Shown here: one piece after another, positions 8,275-16,781 of the stretch
Position numbering within the stretch: position 1 is the stretch's first letter
Layout: the number at the start of each line of letters is the position of its first letter
DNA from: Candidatus Binatia bacterium
GTDB lineage: Bacteria > Desulfobacterota > Binatia > UBA12015
NCBI GenBank assembly: GCA_029248525.1
Contig: JAQWJE010000038.1
Span: 1 to 64,000, forward strand
Reading direction: 5' to 3'
Length of the DNA stretch: 64,000 nt
Position numbers and translations under genes: made by a program
The notes under the pieces: generated by a model
The model's input: the letters and a program-made list of their open reading frames with translations, nothing else
The model's database searches: none
What the model was told of the DNA's origin: nothing

Positions 8275-9159
8275 CAGAACTTGCTCCCGACGCCACTGCG
8301 CCTTGATGTCGGCTGTGGTCTGCCGCGAGCCGTCCGGGCTCCAGCCTGGGGATCCGAACAGGTACCTCGCGATTTCCTCGGGCTTTCTTGTACTGGTGAC
8401 GTCACGGGCGATAGCCGCCCATTCGTGAAAGGCGATCCGAAACGGATTGAATGTCTTCAGGTTCTTGACGATGCCGTAGGCGGGAGGGTCCGTCTGTTGC
8501 TCCGCGACAAAGGTTCCCATTATTCGATCCCAGACGATCAGAACGCCCGCGTAGTTCGCGTCGAGGTAACGCGGGTTGGTGGCATGGTGGACTCGGTGGT
8601 GGCTGGGCGTGTTGGCGATGGCCTCAAACCATCGCGGCATTTTCCCGATCGCTTCGGTGTGGATCCAATATTGGTAGACCAGACTGAGGCCCTGAAAAAA
8701 CAGCACCATGGTCGGTGGAAAGCCGAGGAGAAGCAGCGGCAGGTGGAAGATGAAATTCATTGTGATGGTGCTGGTCCATGTCTGGCGCAGCGCGGTGGAG
8801 AGATTGTATTTTTGCGAGCTGTGGTGAATCACGTGGCTGGCCCAGAACCAACGGGACTCATGCCCGATCCGATGAAACCAGTAGTAGGCGAAATCTTCCG
8901 CGAAAAAACACAGGGGGAAGACCCACCATGCGAATCCAGGATCGAAAAAGCGGAACTCGTATACGAAGACGTAGGCATAATAGACGAGCATGCCGACGGT
9001 GGAACCGACGAGAACGTTGCCGACGCCCATCGTGATACTGGCGAGCGTATCCTTGAGTTCGTAGTCGATATCGGACCGAAAGCGCGACAGGAATGCCTCG
9101 ATGAGCAGGGTGATCCCGAAGAAGGGGATCGCGAGTTCCACCATATTGGGAAATTGCAT
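8224..9159 (-). CDS. Fatty acid hydroxylase/sterol desaturase superfamily membrane enzyme
   Basis: Encodes 311 residues. The superfamily uses a di-iron centre held by histidine boxes to hydroxylate or desaturate lipids in the membrane. All boxes are present: HRIGH (HX3H), HVIHH (HX2HH) and HHRVHH (HX2HH). Hydrophobic segments near the N-terminus (VELAIPFFGITLLIEAF, ITMGVGNVLVGSTVG) and mid-protein (LLLLGFPPTMVLFF) fit four membrane helices. ATG 9159 is used; the codon before it in frame is TTG. The C-terminal tail is a run of Glu-Pro-Ala-Ser repeats encoded by a 12-bp tandem repeat. The gene follows an acyl-CoA ligase on the same strand, which fits lipid modification. Confidence 0.88.
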   Translation of the reverse strand: MQFPNMVELAIPFFGITLLIEAFLSRFRSDIDYELKDTLASITMGVGNVLVGSTVGMLVYYAYVFVYEFRFFDPGFAWWVFPLCFFAEDFAYYWFHRIGHESRWFWASHVIHHSSQKYNLSTALRQTWTSTITMNFIFHLPLLLLGFPPTMVLFFQGLSLVYQYWIHTEAIGKMPRWFEAIANTPSHHRVHHATNPRYLDANYAGVLIVWDRIMGTFVAEQQTDPPAYGIVKNLKTFNPFRIAFHEWAAIARDVTSTRKPEEIARYLFGSPGWSPDGSRQTTADIKAQWRREQVLPEPASGTASEPASEPA

Positions 9160-9248
9160 CAAGGAGTCACCTGCGTCGTCATGGCCCCGATTCTACGCCA
9201 TTTCTGTCGCTCGTGCACGGAGACTTTCTCGGCCCGCACGCCGCGCCT

Positions 9249-10886
9249 CTAGACCCGACAGCTGCCTTCCAAAGCAATCTCTTGCGCACGTGGGTAGTCT
9301 GGTTTGCCGCTGGGTGCCCGCGGGACTTCGTCCACGATATGGAGTTCTCGGGGGACTTTGTACCCCGAGATATGGTTGCGGGCGGATTCCTGCAGTTCTG
9401 CGAGTGTCAGGCTTCCGTCGCCGCGCAGGGCGACGACCGCGGTCACCTTGCTGCCCCATCGCTCGTCCGGGGTGGCGACAACGAGCGCATCAAAGACATG
9501 GGGGTGGACCTTGAGGGCTTGCTCCACCTCTTCGGGGAAGATTTTCTCGCCGCCGGAGTTGATGCAATTCGAACCGCGACCGAAGACGGTGATCGAATCG
9601 TCGGTTTCCAGACGGGCTTCGTCACCGGTGAGCAGCCATGTCTTGCCATCGACGGGGACAAACGTCCTGGCCGTTTTTTCGGGGTCGCCATAGTATCCCC
9701 GCGGGATGTAGCCCGACCGGGCGAAGATGCCGTCTTCTCCGGGTTTTGCGTGCCGATGAACGGCGCCCTCGGGGCCTTCTTCCTCTGTGATGACATCCAT
9801 GAAGTCGGATTTCACCACGTTGCCGAGACCGCCGGCTTCGCGCTTGTTGCCTGAGTCAAAGCCCATATTGCCCGACTCGGAGGATCCGAACGAGTTCGAG
9901 ATAAAGACGTTGGGGAAATGATCTCGAAACGCTTGCTGGCTTGCGGGTGAAAAGACCGCGCCACCGGAGCCGATGTTGAACATCGAGGTCAGGTCCCAGC
10001 GATCGGGATTTTCGGCGAGGGCATCGATCAGCGGGATGGCCATGGCATCGCCCACGATCGCCAGCGAATTCACTCGCTCGCGCTCGCAAATGTCCCAGAT
10101 ACCGCTGCCGTCGAAGTTGCGGTTGGGGTTCAGCACGACCGTCGACCCGGCCAGCATCTGAATCAGTGCGTACCACCAGCACGCGCCGTGCATGAGCGGC
10201 GCGAGCGCCATGCCGATCATCGGGTTCTCCAGGATCCGTTGGTCGATATCTGCCGGCTTGTCGCAAGGACCGTTGCCGGTGAGATAACCCCCTCCGCCAA
10301 GAGCGGCCATGAATAGATTCTTGTGGGGCCACATCACGCCCTTGGGCATGCCGGTTGTGCCGCCGGTGTAGAGAATAAAAAGATCATCCTCCTCGCGATC
10401 TTCGAAGTCGCGGTCCTCGCGCTGTGCACGTCGGGCGGCTTCAAATTCAACCGAGCCGATGCTGGCGGGATCATGTCCGGAGCCGTCCGCAACCGAGAGC
10501 AGCGCCTGAAGTCTGGGTGCGGCACTACGCACCTTTTCGATGTGCGGCACGAACTCCTGTGCGTGAACGCAGGCCACCATATCGGCGTTGTTGAAGAGAT
10601 AGAGCAGCTCATCATCGACGTAGCGGTAGTTGACGTTGACCGGGACGGCGCGAATTTTGAAGCAGGCCCACATAGCCTCGATAAATTCGTTGCCGTTGTA
10701 GAGGTAGAGGCCGACCTGATCGCCCGGGCCGACGCCGTTTGCGAGGAGATGGTGGGCGATCTGGTTGGCACGCGCCTCGAGGGCACCGAAGGTCGTTCTG
10801 GTTTCGCCGCAGATCAGAGCGGTTCGTTCGGGAACCTGATCGGCAACGCGTTCAAAGAGGTCAGCAAGATTGAATGTCGTGGGCAT
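9249..10886 (-). CDS. Acyl-CoA synthetase (AMP-forming), FadD3/FadD19-like
   Basis: Encodes 545 residues. P-loop LYTGGTTGMPKGVMWPH, the NSFGSSESG adenine-binding motif, the LLTGDEARLE hinge region with GRGSNCINSGGEKIFPEEVE, and the catalytic lysine in APSGKPDYPRA are all present. The GGTTGMPKGVMWPH and GKxDY patterns are typical of the CoA-ligase branch that includes mycobacterial FadD19/FadD3, which act on steroid side chains and long acids (family recollection). ATG 10886 matches the family start (MPTTFNLADLFE); an upstream in-frame start adds 12 residues without support. It sits 89 bases upstream of the membrane hydroxylase on the same strand. Confidence 0.9.
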   Translation of the reverse strand: MPTTFNLADLFERVADQVPERTALICGETRTTFGALEARANQIAHHLLANGVGPGDQVGLYLYNGNEFIEAMWACFKIRAVPVNVNYRYVDDELLYLFNNADMVACVHAQEFVPHIEKVRSAAPRLQALLSVADGSGHDPASIGSVEFEAARRAQREDRDFEDREEDDLFILYTGGTTGMPKGVMWPHKNLFMAALGGGGYLTGNGPCDKPADIDQRILENPMIGMALAPLMHGACWWYALIQMLAGSTVVLNPNRNFDGSGIWDICERERVNSLAIVGDAMAIPLIDALAENPDRWDLTSMFNIGSGGAVFSPASQQAFRDHFPNVFISNSFGSSESGNMGFDSGNKREAGGLGNVVKSDFMDVITEEEGPEGAVHRHAKPGEDGIFARSGYIPRGYYGDPEKTARTFVPVDGKTWLLTGDEARLETDDSITVFGRGSNCINSGGEKIFPEEVEQALKVHPHVFDALVVATPDERWGSKVTAVVALRGDGSLTLAELQESARNHISGYKVPRELHIVDEVPRAPSGKPDYPRAQEIALEGSCRV

Positions 10887-10956
10887 ATCCAGAGGTGTAT
10901 GTCTCACATGACATGTGTGCAATCAGATCCGCGCGCTCCCGTCGGCCGCCGGAAAC

Positions 10957-12021
10957 TTATTCCAGCAACCGATCGCGGAGCGCCTCGATCTGGTCGAGGC
11001 TGACCTCGAGGCCGTCGGTGAGAAAGGCCTTATCGGATCCCCATTCCCGGTCGATCGCGGCAAAGGCGGCCTGGATATATTCCGGACGAGTTTCGAACAA
11101 GGGACTGAGCACCGAGACATCGACTTCGGGGGGCACTTGCTGGCGGATCATCTTCATTTTCCGAGCGGAATCCTCCCGACGAAAGTAGCCGGAGAGGAGA
11201 TAGTCGTGCTGCACGGTGGCGCGGGGAACCCCGAGTGCCATCAAGAGCACCGCGGAGGCAAAACCGGCCCGATCCTTCCCGGCCGTACAATTGACCAGCA
11301 GGGGATAGTTTTCTGCGCTGCAGGCCACATGGATCATGTTCTTGAAGGGCGAGCGATGGCTGGTCGCAAACGCATCATTGCCGTCGACGAGAAGGGTGCC
11401 GATCTCGAGGTCATCGAAGTTTCCGGCAGACATGCGCTCGCGCATATCATCGGGCTGGAGCGCCCCGGCTAGCTGCTCGCGGCTGACCGCGATCTGTTCG
11501 GGTGGTTGGTGGTCGCTGAATTCATGCGGCTCGCGTTCGCGCTCGAGGGGCGTACGGAAATCGCAGACGACCCGAATTCCGAGATCGTCCAGCGTCCCCC
11601 GGTCTGCTTCGCTGAGCTCGCTCAGAGCACCGGAGCGAAAGAGCTGGCCCCAGCGAATGTTTCGCCCGTCCGCGGCCGCGTATCCGCCGAGGTCACGCAG
11701 GTTCGGTTGTCCGTCGAGTCCCAAACGGCGCTCCGCGACCCAGCGGGGCGCCGTTCCATCGGTGGGGCGAAGCTGAAAGTACCGACGCTGGTGGCGGGGA
11801 TACCCGCGGAGGCGCTTGCCGCCGGAGGTCAGAAGGCCAGCCGAGACCCCGTCACTGGCTGCGGTGGAGGTAGGGTGCGTGGCGACCAGGATCTCGCTTT
11901 CCGGCCCCTCATCCCAACGAATTTCGATTTCATCCGCTCCCCTGCGGTCGACGCGCGGCATCCCGGCGAAAGAAGGTGCGTGTTCGGGATTGGGTTGCTC
12001 TTGGGTCGTGGAGTCTCTCAC
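10957..12021 (-). CDS. Tyrosine-phosphatase-family protein (Y_phosphatase3-like)
   Basis: Encodes 354 residues. The active-site loop is NCTAGKDRAGF, a CX5R motif with Cys as nucleophile and Arg binding phosphate. The N-terminal signature PNLRDLGGY and the RSGALSELS segment match bacterial protein/lipid tyrosine phosphatases of the Y_phosphatase3 group, which can act on phosphotyrosine or phosphoinositides. About 100 residues precede the catalytic domain; they form a beta-rich, fibronectin-like region (EIEIRWDEGPESEILVAT), as often seen in this group. No signal peptide is seen. The gene ends 71 bases before the acyl-CoA ligase start on the same strand, so they may be co-transcribed. Substrate unknown. 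Confidence 0.85.
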   Translation of the reverse strand: MRDSTTQEQPNPEHAPSFAGMPRVDRRGADEIEIRWDEGPESEILVATHPTSTAASDGVSAGLLTSGGKRLRGYPRHQRRYFQLRPTDGTAPRWVAERRLGLDGQPNLRDLGGYAAADGRNIRWGQLFRSGALSELSEADRGTLDDLGIRVVCDFRTPLEREREPHEFSDHQPPEQIAVSREQLAGALQPDDMRERMSAGNFDDLEIGTLLVDGNDAFATSHRSPFKNMIHVACSAENYPLLVNCTAGKDRAGFASAVLLMALGVPRATVQHDYLLSGYFRREDSARKMKMIRQQVPPEVDVSVLSPLFETRPEYIQAAFAAIDREWGSDKAFLTDGLEVSLDQIEALRDRLLE

Positions 12022-12236
12022 AGCCCGATAACAAGCAGATTCTCAGGATTTTCGCATACCCAGCCGATAAAAATCGGCAGGTTTAAAACAATGTTCGATG
12101 GGGGTATTGCGAGTTTCCCTCTCGTTATCTAACAAATCGGATACGAAATGGTCGGGGGGGATGAGCTGCGTTCTGCGGCTCGACAATGGGGCCTCGATCC
12201 ATCTTTTAAAGGTTTTTTTGGGGATCGGTTTCACAT
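12022..12236. other. Divergent promoter region with a small perfect hairpin
   Basis: This 215-base gap separates the phosphatase (minus) from the glycosyltransferase (plus). It contains GCCGAT-AAAA-ATCGGC at 12063-12078, a perfect 6-base inverted repeat with a four-base loop, and nearby AT-rich tracts (gtttaaaaca) unlike the flanking genes. The repeat could be an operator serving both directions. No gene is supported here. Confidence 0.4.
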
Positions 12237-13508
12237 TTGGACGCACCGCTACGCATTGGGATGCTCACGTATCGTGGGAATCCACGTTCAGGAGGGCAGG
12301 GGATTTATATCCGATTGCTCTCCCGTGCCCTCGTGGAGCTGGGCCATCACGTCGACGTGTGGAGTGGTCAGCCTTATCCGGAGCTCCTCGACGGTGTTGC
12401 GCTGCACGAGATTCCGTCCCTCGATCTCTGGAACGATCCCGACAAGCCCCGACATGAGGCGCTTCGTCAGGTGCGGGACTCCATCGACTTCGCCGAGTGG
12501 GCGAGCACGGTCACGGGCGGTTTCAAGGAACCGATTACCTTCTGCCGTCGGGCCGCTCGTCGCCTGACGTCCTTGGAGGGAGGGTTCCCTTACGATATTC
12601 TCCATGACAATCAGTCGCTGGGAGCGGCTCTGCTGCCCCTGCAGGCCCACGCACCGTTGGTCGCGACGATTCATCATCCCGTGACCCGGGATCGTCGGCT
12701 CGCGCTCGAAGCCAGCCGTGGCTTGAAACAGTGGTGGGGGCATTTCCGCTTCTATAATTTCCTCCCCGAGCAGATCCGCGTGGCGCGCCAGATGGAGCGG
12801 GTCATGACGGTTTCGGATTGCTCGCGGCAGGATATCGCCGCTGAATATCGGATTCCTGAAAATCGGATGCGGGTCGTTGGCAATGGCATCCATGTGGATG
12901 TCTTCCAGCCGATCGCAGGCGCGGTGCGCGTTCCCAACCGTCTGATCACCACGCTTTCTGCCGATCAGCCCCTGAAAGGCTTCCGATTTCTCGCAGAGGC
13001 TCTGGCGCTGATTCGGGAAACTCATCCGGATATGGAACTGACGGTGATCGGCGAACCCGGACAGCGAACCGGGACCGCAGATCGTATCCGCGAGCTGGGG
13101 CTCGACGGTGCGATCGAGTTCACCGGTCGTGTGGAAGACCATGAAATTGCAGAGCGCTACTCCCGGGCGACTCTGGCCGTTGTGCCTTCTCTCTACGAAG
13201 GCTTCGGTTTCCCGGCCGGTGAAGCCATGGCCTGCGAAGTCCCCCTGGTTTCCACCCGAGGTGGCGCGCTGCCTGAGGTTGTCGGCGAAGATGGTCAATG
13301 CGGTGTTCTCGCGGAACCCGGTGATGCCGCCGATCTGGCGCGCGCGATTCGCGAAGTGCTCAGCATGACCGAGGAGAGGCGCGCAACGATGGGCGCGGCC
13401 GGCCGCCGCCGTGTTCTGGAGAACTTCACCTGGCGCCGGGCCGCCGAACGAACCGTGGATGTCTATCGCGAAGCGATGGCTTTGCGAGAGGAGCGAGCCG
13501 CATGTTGA
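12237..13508 (+). CDS. Glycosyltransferase family 4 (GT-B fold)
   Basis: Encodes 423 residues. GT4 enzymes transfer a sugar from a nucleotide donor with retention of configuration. The N-terminal acceptor domain opens with RIGMLTYRGNPRSGGQGIYI, including the glycine-rich loop. The C-terminal donor domain has the conserved EX7E motif within SLYEGFGFPAGEAMACE, followed by PLVSTRGGALPEVV. The start is taken as TTG 12237, since the first ATG would cut into the conserved first strand; no strong ribosome site is visible. Its stop overlaps the next start (ATGTTGA), so it is translationally coupled to the methyltransferase downstream. First gene of a three-gene operon of unknown glycan product. Confidence 0.88.
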   Translation: MDAPLRIGMLTYRGNPRSGGQGIYIRLLSRALVELGHHVDVWSGQPYPELLDGVALHEIPSLDLWNDPDKPRHEALRQVRDSIDFAEWASTVTGGFKEPITFCRRAARRLTSLEGGFPYDILHDNQSLGAALLPLQAHAPLVATIHHPVTRDRRLALEASRGLKQWWGHFRFYNFLPEQIRVARQMERVMTVSDCSRQDIAAEYRIPENRMRVVGNGIHVDVFQPIAGAVRVPNRLITTLSADQPLKGFRFLAEALALIRETHPDMELTVIGEPGQRTGTADRIRELGLDGAIEFTGRVEDHEIAERYSRATLAVVPSLYEGFGFPAGEAMACEVPLVSTRGGALPEVVGEDGQCGVLAEPGDAADLARAIREVLSMTEERRATMGAAGRRRVLENFTWRRAAERTVDVYREAMALREERAAC

Positions 13509-14236
13509 CCATCGAGCTCGACCGGCTGGCGTTGAAGCCGGGTGCGAAGATATTGGATGTGGGCTGTGGCGAGGGACGCCATGTCCAACATACGCTTCGG
13601 TATCCGGGAGTGACGGCTGTCGGTCTCGATCTGGGAGAGCAGGAAGTCCGTGTCACCAGCCAGCGGTTGGATGAGATGCGATCGATCGATTTCGAGATGG
13701 GCGGCGCCGTCGAGGATCCGGGCCCCGCGGCCTCGATTCGCGGCAGCAGCTACGACCTGCCCTTTGCCGATGGCGAATTCGATTGCGTGATTATCTCGGA
13801 GGTAATGGAGCACCTCGAGGAAGACGAACTTGCGCTCGCCGAGGTCTCCCGGGTTCTTCGTCCCGGTGGAACGCTGGCGGTATCCGTCCCCCGCGAGGGG
13901 CCGGAAGCGGTTTGCTGGGCGCTTTCGGACGAATACCCGGCCCCCAAGAGTGTGGGAGGCCATGTTCGGATTTATCGCGATCAGGAACTTCCCCAGATGC
14001 TGGAACGAAATGGCTACCACATCGAGGCAACGCATTATGCGCATGCACTCCATGCGCCCTACTGGTGGTTGAAGTGCTTCTTCGGTTTGGAGAACGAGGC
14101 CGCTTGGCCGGTCCGAGTTTACCATCGCTTGTTGGTCTGGGACATGATGGAAAAACCGTGGTTGACGCAATTTACAGAGAAACTTTTGAACCCGCTGATC
14201 GGCAAGAGCGTGGTTTTTTACGCAATTAAGGGATGA
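13502..14236 (+). CDS. Class I SAM-dependent methyltransferase (Methyltransf_11 type)
   Basis: Encodes 244 residues. The SAM-binding motif I is KILDVGCGEGRH; motif II-like acidic residue in TAVGLDLGE; a DCVIISEVMEHL segment and LRPGGTLAVSVP complete the Rossmann core. The C-terminal part carries basic and aromatic residues (YHAHALHAPYWWLK-type region) that could hold the acceptor. The start overlaps the glycosyltransferase stop by 7 bases, and its own stop overlaps the next start as ATGA. It most likely methylates a sugar or lipid intermediate made by its neighbours; the acceptor cannot be read from sequence. Confidence 0.85.
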   Translation: MLTIELDRLALKPGAKILDVGCGEGRHVQHTLRYPGVTAVGLDLGEQEVRVTSQRLDEMRSIDFEMGGAVEDPGPAASIRGSSYDLPFADGEFDCVIISEVMEHLEEDELALAEVSRVLRPGGTLAVSVPREGPEAVCWALSDEYPAPKSVGGHVRIYRDQELPQMLERNGYHIEATHYAHALHAPYWWLKCFFGLENEAAWPVRVYHRLLVWDMMEKPWLTQFTEKLLNPLIGKSVVFYAIKG

Positions 14237-15381
14237 ATCGAATGACGGGAAGTGGCGGGCGGAATCCCATTGGGGAAGAGCATTTCAAGGTAACGGCGGC
14301 ATGGATTGCCTCCATGCAGGAACCCGACGGGATGATCCCCTGGGCCGCAGGCGGCAAGATGGATCCCTGGGATCATATCCATGCAGCCATGGGGCTGGCA
14401 CTGGCCGGTTATACGGAGCAAGCGAGGCACGCCTTGCGATTCTCGGCCCAAACGCAGGAATCAGATGGCGCCTGGCCCGCAGAGTTGCGCGGCCGGGAGG
14501 TCGTGGACCCGACGCGACAAACGAACCATGCAGCCTACATCGCCGCCGGGGTCTGGTACCTGCATCTGGCGGCACCCGACCGCGAGTTTCTCGAGGAAAT
14601 GTGGCCGTGTGTCGAGCGCGCCATCGATTTTGTCGCCAAGCACCAACTCCCGTGTGGGGGTTTCTCCTGGGCGGTGACAGCCGAGGGGAAGTTCTGGGAT
14701 GCCCCCTTGCTCACCGGTTCGTCCTCGATTCATGGAAGTCTCGTTTGCGCGATGCGAATCGCGAAAGCCCTCGGTTACGACAAGTCGGATTGGCAGAGCG
14801 CTCTGGAGCGACTGGCCTTTGTCCTGCGCCATAACGTCGAGCGTTTTGAAGATACGGATTTGCCCGAGGAGGTCGGTCGTTTTTCCATGGATTGGTATTA
14901 CCCTGTGCTCGGCGGTGCCCTGCGGGGTTCCGAGGGCCGTGACCGATTGCTCGAAGTCGATACCACGGAAGGCTTCGTCGAAGAGGGCGTCGGAATCCGC
15001 TGCGTTGTGGATCGCCCCTGGTACACCGTTGCCGAGACCTGCGAATTGGTGCTGGCGTTGGACGCGGTTGGCTTGACGAGTCGCGCGCGGCAGATGTTGT
15101 CGTGGGTGCACCCGCTTCGCACGGCGGATGGTGGCTATTGGACTGGAGTCACTCATCCGGAACGAGAACTTTATCCTGACGGGGAAGAGACACCCTGGAC
15201 CGCAGCAACCGTCTTGATGGCCGCGGATGCGATTGAAGGTGTATCCGCAACTGCGGGGTTCTTCCGGAGTCTGGCTGGCGAGGAGTTTGAGGTTGCCGAG
15301 AAGCGCGAGGTCGCGGTGGCCGCCTCGGCTTCGTCGTCGAAGCATCAGGACAAGGAATTGGCGGCGACGGCCGCTGATTGA
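14233..15381 (+). CDS. Alpha/alpha-toroid protein annotated elsewhere as prenyltransferase-like
   Basis: Encodes 382 residues (379 from an alternative ATG at 14242, which has better spacing from AAGGG). Repeating helical hairpins with GxW/QxxDG-like turns, such as SMQEPDGMIPWAAGG, TQESDGAWPAELRG and RTADGGYWTGVT, indicate an (alpha/alpha)6 toroid, the fold shared by squalene cyclases, prenyltransferases and some glycoside hydrolases. The DxDD acid motif of squalene-hopene cyclase is absent, and conserved WDHIHAAMG and ETPWTAATVLMAADA suggest a sugar-acting or binding role instead. The last 35 residues are Ala/Ser/Lys rich. Overlap with the methyltransferase stop makes this the third member of the glycan operon. 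Function unproven. Confidence 0.65.
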   Translation: MNRMTGSGGRNPIGEEHFKVTAAWIASMQEPDGMIPWAAGGKMDPWDHIHAAMGLALAGYTEQARHALRFSAQTQESDGAWPAELRGREVVDPTRQTNHAAYIAAGVWYLHLAAPDREFLEEMWPCVERAIDFVAKHQLPCGGFSWAVTAEGKFWDAPLLTGSSSIHGSLVCAMRIAKALGYDKSDWQSALERLAFVLRHNVERFEDTDLPEEVGRFSMDWYYPVLGGALRGSEGRDRLLEVDTTEGFVEEGVGIRCVVDRPWYTVAETCELVLALDAVGLTSRARQMLSWVHPLRTADGGYWTGVTHPERELYPDGEETPWTAATVLMAADAIEGVSATAGFFRSLAGEEFEVAEKREVAVAASASSSKHQDKELAATAAD

Positions 15382-15418
15382 AATCGGGGGTCGGGGCGCC
15401 TGCGGAACCGGGAAAGGT

Positions 15419-16054
15419 TCAGCGGCGTCGCAATGCGCCGAGGGTGCCGGTGGTTTCCAGCGGCTCGAAAAGTTCCGAGGCGGCGGCTTGCCGATAGATC
15501 GTGATGGGAGCCTGGCCTCCGGTCTCGGGGTCCGGGAAAAGATCGTGGATGGCGAGAATTCCACCCGGGGCGACCTTGCCGGCCCAGGTGCAGTAGTCCG
15601 CCTGAGCCGCTTCCATGCTGTGGCCGCCATCGATGAAGACCATGCCCAGCGGAGCGCTTACGAGTTTTGCGGCCGCGAGGCTGCCGGCAACGGCGATGAC
15701 GGTGGCGTCTTCGAGGCCTGCTGCATGCAGGTTATGCCGCAGGTGGGGTAGGCTGTCGACCTTGCCGATCGCCCCGTCGAGCAAGTCGGGGTCGTGGTAT
15801 CCCTCGCCCGGTTGGTGCTCCTCCGAGCCACGGTGGTGGTCGACACAGACCAGCAGTCCGTCGGCGGCCTTCACGCCGGAACCGAGGTAGATCGAGGATT
15901 TGCCGCAGTAGCTCCCGATCTCGACGACCGGTCCGAGGTGGGCGTGGTCGCGTGCGAGCGAGAAGAGGCGAAGACCCTCGGCAGGGTCGAGGAATCCTTT
16001 TGCTTGTTCGGCAATGGCGCAGGCTTCCTTGGGCATTTGGGCGTTCATGGTCAT
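15419..16054 (-). CDS. Class I SAM-dependent methyltransferase (Methyltransf_24 type)
   Basis: Encodes 211 residues. The SAM site is VVEIGSYCGKSSIYLG, followed by VCVDHHRGSEEHQPG and VFIDGGHSMEAAQADY, where Asp/His residues resemble the metal site of cephalosporin hydroxylase/rhamnosyl O-methyltransferase relatives. GAGGAATCTGCC precedes ATG 16054. It begins 10 bases after the acyltransferase stop, as the last gene of the minus-strand operon, and converges on the alpha/alpha-toroid gene. The DHHRGSEE motif group is, as I recall, often found beside GT4/methyltransferase/prenyltransferase-like genes in actinobacteria. A sugar O-methyltransferase is the best guess. Confidence 0.8.
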   Translation of the reverse strand: MTMNAQMPKEACAIAEQAKGFLDPAEGLRLFSLARDHAHLGPVVEIGSYCGKSSIYLGSGVKAADGLLVCVDHHRGSEEHQPGEGYHDPDLLDGAIGKVDSLPHLRHNLHAAGLEDATVIAVAGSLAAAKLVSAPLGMVFIDGGHSMEAAQADYCTWAGKVAPGGILAIHDLFPDPETGGQAPITIYRQAAASELFEPLETTGTLGALRRR

Positions 16055-16064
16055 GGCAGATTCC

Positions 16065-16781
16065 TCAATCGCGCGGCGAGGGCGAGATCAGCGAGCGTAT
16101 CCAATCCAGCCATCGGTTGGGCCCGAGAAAGCGCCGTTCCATATCTTCCTCCAGCTCTTCGTAGGGTTTTTTCGACTGGAACATGTCGCGTCGAGTCGAG
16201 TAGCGAGCTTTGGGGTCCAACTGCCGGATCGGTTTCGCGGGAACGCCGCCGACAATCGTGTCGGGCGGCACGTCCGAGGTGACCACGGCACCAGCGGCCA
16301 CAATGCTGTTATCACCGATCCGCACGCCTTTGAGAACGGTGGCTCGATCGCTGATCCAGACATTATTGCCAATCTCGACCGGCGCCATCTCGCCTGGCGG
16401 ATAGATTCGCTCGTAGATGCCATGCCAGTCGGCATCCGTGATGTAGACATTTTCCGCGATCACGCAGGAGTCGCCGATTTTGACAGAGGTCGCACTTTTG
16501 ATGCGCACGCCCGGGGAGAGCGCGACATAACTGCCGATTTCAATGCGCCCCTCGGTCTCGGGCCAGGTGACCAGTCGGATCCGGCCGTCCTTGGTCGCCA
16601 TGGCGTGAAAGTGATCGCCAACAGAAACCCGCGGCCCGACGATCTCGAAGCAGGTGGGTTTTCGAAAGTCCGCACCGGGACCGATGGACTCAAATTGTGG
16701 GTGGAGGAATCGCTTCGCGTACCAATCGCTGTAGGCACCCAGAAGGCGCACCAGAGTATATGGGCGGTTATCTTGACGCAT
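16065..16781 (-). CDS. Hexapeptide-repeat acyltransferase (left-handed beta-helix)
   Basis: Encodes 238 residues. Hexapeptide repeats run through the middle (IEIGSYVALSPGVRI, VKIGDSCVIAENVYI, VEIGNNVWISDRATV, IGDNSIVAAGAVVT) and end with the classic VVTSDVPPDTIVGGVPAKPI of xenobiotic/sugar O-acetyltransferases. The catalytic histidine candidate is in ITDADWHGIYERI. Such enzymes work as trimers using acetyl-CoA. ATG 16781 is preferred; it overlaps the stop of the upstream TPR gene by 14 bases. A longer open frame upstream is only overlap with that gene. It lies between the TPR gene and the second methyltransferase, so a glycan-modifying step is likely. Confidence 0.87.
   Translation of the reverse strand: MRQDNRPYTLVRLLGAYSDWYAKRFLHPQFESIGPGADFRKPTCFEIVGPRVSVGDHFHAMATKDGRIRLVTWPETEGRIEIGSYVALSPGVRIKSATSVKIGDSCVIAENVYITDADWHGIYERIYPPGEMAPVEIGNNVWISDRATVLKGVRIGDNSIVAAGAVVTSDVPPDTIVGGVPAKPIRQLDPKARYSTRRDMFQSKKPYEELEEDMERRFLGPNRWLDWIRSLISPSPRD

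Noticed and set aside
8168-8428. Plus-strand frame rich in Gly-Ser-Gln-Ala
   Set aside because: It is the antisense reading of the hydroxylase tail repeat.
12022-12236. tRNA or small RNA gene in the divergent gap
   Set aside because: No cloverleaf arms or CCA end could be built; only one short perfect hairpin is present.
14233-15381. Squalene-hopene cyclase
   Set aside because: The toroid protein is about half the usual length and lacks the DxDD acid motif and the repeated full QW motifs, despite the hopanoid-type transporter elsewhere in the window.
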